Shown here one piece after another: positions 5,869 to 6,017 of a DNA stretch of 6,017 nt. Origin of the DNA: an uncultured Collinsella sp. Its GTDB lineage: Bacteria; Actinomycetota; Coriobacteriia; Coriobacteriales; Coriobacteriaceae. A program made the position numbers and the translations under genes. The number at the start of each line of letters is the position of its first letter. Position 1 is the first letter of the stretch. The notes beneath the pieces are model-generated. The model was not told the DNA's origin. It searched no databases and worked only from the letters and a program-made list of their open reading frames with translations. The stretch spans positions 1 through 6,017 of the forward strand of contig CAUBWQ010000064.1 in NCBI GenBank assembly GCA_958439775.1, given 5' to 3'.

Positions 5869-6017
5869 TTAGGCGAAGGTGATCTCGCCGGTCTCGCAGT
5901 CCATATCGGCGATACGGGCCAGGCTCTCAACGCGGAAGCCGCGCTCGCGGAGCTTATCGCCGCCGCCCTGGAAGCCCTTCTCCACGGCAATGCCAATACC
6001 GGACACCTCGGCACCCG
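5869..6017 (-). CDS. xpt: Xanthine phosphoribosyltransferase, C-terminal fragment (5' end outside window)
   Basis: The last 48 codons and the TAA stop (5871-5869) are in the window. The peptide reads [19 protein letters not shown], then [20 protein letters not shown], then CETGEITFA. The combination of GIGIxxEKxFQ, a GD/E-K-L helix and GYRVESLA is the C-terminus of Xpt as I know it, an enzyme that salvages xanthine with PRPP to XMP in the cytosol. The PRPP-binding motif and any upstream purine riboswitch lie beyond the right edge. The gene is followed by the palindromic terminator and then the GGQ gene on the same strand. Adenine phosphoribosyltransferase is less likely because its C-terminus differs at the EKGFQ stretch. 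Confidence 0.85.
   Translation of the reverse strand, partial: GAEVSGIGIAVEKGFQGGGDKLRERGFRVESLARIADMDCETGEITFA

Noticed and set aside
5799..6014. Open frame of 71 codons on the minus strand ending in [12 protein letters not shown]
   Set aside because: It is out of frame with the clear Xpt C-terminus. Its tail is merely the translated palindromic terminator, a common source of spurious annotations.

Overview
The window looks like chromosomal DNA from a high-GC anaerobic actinobacterium, most likely a Collinsella-like member of the Coriobacteriia. This rests on codon use, on the protein flavour and on the palindromic repeats near the right end. It is an inference from reading, not from a search. 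No mobile element, CRISPR array, rRNA or tRNA was seen, and no gene-free stretch exceeds about 210 bases.

Left part (1-2635, minus strand): a molybdenum locus. Reading in the direction of transcription, moeA is followed after 10 bases by a mogA/moaB-type gene. The Shine-Dalgarno of that gene overlaps the moeA stop codon. An intrinsic terminator closes this pair. A new AT-rich promoter region with a perfect TATAAT then drives modA, the molybdate-binding lipoprotein, which runs off the left edge almost complete. ModA captures molybdate. MogA/MoaB-type proteins adenylylate molybdopterin and MoeA inserts the metal. The moeA gene is the oddest object here: it has an open frame but lacks about 60 residues that the family normally has between the GNP motif and the C-terminal QxSALL/GNC-like segment.

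Middle (2846-5317, plus strand): a CLC-type antiporter followed by a YegS/DagK-type lipid kinase. The CLC protein has the motif set of the fluoride-exporting CLC-F clade (GNN in place of GSG, GREGA, GGEVTP) rather than that of chloride CLCs. The 210-base divergent gap between moeA and this gene holds two candidate TATAAT boxes and two hairpins, but no recognisable fluoride or Moco riboswitch.

Right part (5318-6017, minus strand genes): a small GGQ-only release-factor-like protein, probably a ribosome-rescue factor, lies downstream of the 3' end of a xanthine phosphoribosyltransferase gene (xpt). The rescue-factor gene is bracketed by two perfect palindromes that share a core, GTGA-A-AGGGAC, which suggests a dispersed REP-like repeat family. 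One palindrome, followed by a run of seven T, acts as the xpt terminator and sits only about 20 bases before the rescue-factor start codon. The other fills the gap between the convergent lipid-kinase and rescue-factor genes.
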